In this document: piece after piece, positions 5,766-7,111 of the stretch | How the letters are laid out: each line of letters starts with the position of its first letter | How positions within the stretch are numbered: position 1 is the stretch's first letter | From: an uncultured Clostridia bacterium | Lineage (GTDB): Bacteria > Bacillota > Clostridia > Oscillospirales > Oscillospiraceae | Length of the DNA: 7,111 nucleotides | Direction of reading: 5' to 3' | NCBI GenBank assembly: GCA_947176425.1 | Contig: CAMWQV010000099.1 | Coordinates: forward strand, 1-7,111 | Position numbers and translations under genes: made by a program | The notes under the pieces: generated by a model | What the model was told of the DNA's origin: nothing | What the model saw: the letters and a program-made list of their open reading frames with translations, nothing else | Databases searched by the model: none

Positions 5766-7111
5766 ATGTTAAATTACTTTAACTTCAAACCTTTTCGTGA
5801 CAAATTTCTCATAACAAATGATCTTGGCTGTTATGCCTTTATCAGTCCGGAGGAGTTTTCCCTGCTTTCTAAGGGACAGCTGACCAGAGAGTCCGGTCAA
5901 TATGATCTGCTTGCGGGAAAGATGTTTCTCTACGATGGCGATGAGGAGTTCTTTCTCCGCAGAGCGCAGGAGATGGCCAGACTTTCAAAGACATACCTCT
6001 TTTCCGGCACGTCCTTATTTATTTTTGTTGTGACAGGCTGGTGCAATGCAAACTGTGTTTATTGTCAGGCAAGGAACGGCGATGCAGCATCCTGCGGACG
6101 TATGACACCTGAAATGGCAGAAAAAGCATTGGATATTGTATCTGCTTCTCCAAGCAGTTCGGTCAATATTGAGTTTCAGGGCGGCGAACCTCTTGGGAAC
6201 TTTGAAGTAATCCAATACATAGTGACCCGCGCTGAACAGCGGCTGTGCCATAAGGAGGTGATGTTCTCACTTGTCAGCAATCTGTCCCTGCTGACCGATT
6301 CCATGCTTGCGTTCATAAAAGAACATCATATCTCCCTCTCCACATCGCTGGACGGCAGTAAGGATCTGCACGACAGAAACCGGCCTATGCGCAGCGGCGC
6401 GGGTTCTTTTGACCTGCTGGCCCAAAATATCTCAAAAGTCAGAGATTTCGGGATTGAGCTGGGAGCGATTGAAACAACGACTCGCATGACATTAGGAAAG
6501 GCACGGGAATTGATCGATTCCTATGTAGATATGGGGCTGTCCTCCCTGTTTATTCGCCCGCTGACACCGCTGGGCGCGGCTAGTTCACAGTGGCAGGAGA
6601 TTGGATATTCGCCGGAACAGTTCACCGCGTTTTACAGAGAATGTCTTTGTTATCTGCTGGAAGTCAATCGAGCAGGATATTTCCTATCAGAAGGTCACGC
6701 GAAAATCTTTTTATGCAAAATTCTGGAGGGCGAGGCGGTCAATTATATGGAACTGCGTTCTCCCTGCGGCGCGTCAGTTGGACAGATGGCGTTTTATCAC
6801 GACGGAAATGTCTATACCTGCGACGAAGGCCGGATGCTTGCGGAAATGGGTGATACCGCTTTCAGGCTGGGTACGCTTGATAACTCGTATGACGAGCTGA
6901 TAGACAGTCCTGTCTGCAAAACTGCCTGTGCAGCGTCTGTCCTGGAAAGTCTTCCGGAATGCTGCGGCTGTGTATATCAACCATATTGCGGCGTCTGTCC
7001 CGTCATCAACTATGCATTGGATAAAGACGTGTTTTCCAAAAGTCCCAATAACAGCCGCTGCCGTCTCTATCGCGGGATGCTGGATGTCATATTTGACTTG
7101 CTTTACGAGGG
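5766..7111 (+). CDS. hxsB: His-Xaa-Ser system radical SAM/SPASM maturase HxsB, 3' end cut by window
   Basis: A frame open for 448 codons, without a stop, to the end of the window. The N-terminus FNFKPFRDKFLITNDLGCYA followed by FISPEEFSLLSKG is characteristic of HxsB. The radical SAM motif is WCNANCVYC (Cys93, Cys97, Cys100), and QGGEP (138-142) is the SAM-binding loop. The second half carries a SPASM domain that binds auxiliary Fe-S clusters: C334, DGNVYTC ending at C352, C384, C388, then CCGCVYQPYCGVC (C399 to C411) and C432. Most of the expected protein is present, so only a short C-terminus is missing. The ribosome site GAGG (5754-5757) overlaps the hxsC stop, with 8 bases to the ATG, so the two maturases are closely coupled. 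It is presumed to modify the operon's substrate together with HxsC. Confidence 0.87.
   Translation, partial: MLNYFNFKPFRDKFLITNDLGCYAFISPEEFSLLSKGQLTRESGQYDLLAGKMFLYDGDEEFFLRRAQEMARLSKTYLFSGTSLFIFVVTGWCNANCVYCQARNGDAASCGRMTPEMAEKALDIVSASPSSSVNIEFQGGEPLGNFEVIQYIVTRAEQRLCHKEVMFSLVSNLSLLTDSMLAFIKEHHISLSTSLDGSKDLHDRNRPMRSGAGSFDLLAQNISKVRDFGIELGAIETTTRMTLGKARELIDSYVDMGLSSLFIRPLTPLGAASSQWQEIGYSPEQFTAFYRECLCYLLEVNRAGYFLSEGHAKIFLCKILEGEAVNYMELRSPCGASVGQMAFYHDGNVYTCDEGRMLAEMGDTAFRLGTLDNSYDELIDSPVCKTACAASVLESLPECCGCVYQPYCGVCPVINYALDKDVFSKSPNNSRCRLYRGMLDVIFDLLYE

Noticed and set aside
6590..6900. Two overlapping plus-strand frames near the right end
   Set aside because: They are out-of-frame shadows of hxsB, which stays open in its own frame with conserved SPASM cysteines throughout.
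3052..7111. Whether the right-hand operon is a type IV pilus or competence locus
   Set aside because: Only the peptidase resembles that machinery; no pilin, assembly ATPase or platform protein is present, and the other genes are Hxs maturation genes.
1..7111. CRISPR arrays, tRNA or rRNA genes, insertion-sequence transposases
   Set aside because: No regularly spaced repeats, cloverleaf candidates or transposase motifs were seen on either strand.

Overview
The window looks like a chromosomal accessory region of a low-to-mid GC Firmicute, most likely a gut-type Clostridia (Lachnospiraceae/Oscillospiraceae range). This is inferred from strong AGGAGG ribosome sites, sigma-A type promoters, mixed codon use, and gene families common in these bacteria. 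No rRNA or tRNA gene is present, so the assignment is only approximate.

Left part (1-2054, minus strand). After about 240 bases with no convincing gene, a rho-independent terminator (243-279) closes a 439-residue AAA+ ATPase of the AAA_14/DUF4143 type. The ATPase has its own well-formed promoter, and an inverted repeat lies across that promoter. Upstream of it is a 106-residue XRE-family DNA-binding regulator.

Middle (2055-3051). A 217-base divergent region carries two sigma-A-like promoters that read right into a 217-residue serine recombinase. The recombinase gene runs into a perfect 15-bp inverted repeat (2870-2884 / 2979-2993). One arm is inside the recombinase 3' end and the other is in the leader of the next operon. 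The 94 bp between the arms could be an invertible switch or a structural element.

Right part (3052 to the end, plus strand). Five tightly packed genes form one operon: an HxsD protein, a short HxsD-like protein whose start overlaps it by ATGA, an A24 aspartyl prepilin/preflagellin-type peptidase with an archaeal FlaK-like C-terminal region, the radical SAM enzyme HxsC, and the radical SAM/SPASM enzyme HxsB, which runs off the window. HxsB, HxsC and HxsD are the maturation proteins of the His-Xaa-Ser peptide-modification system. The canonical HxsA precursor is not in the window.

The most notable feature is a type IV prepilin-type peptidase embedded in the Hxs maturation operon together with a second HxsD-like protein. 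My reading is a variant peptide or protein modification system: two paired radical SAM enzymes, guided by one or two small partner proteins, modify a substrate that the membrane peptidase then cleaves at the cytoplasmic face during export. The substrate is expected beyond position 7111. The recombinase, XRE regulator and DUF4143 ATPase next door mark the locus as horizontally mobile or variable.
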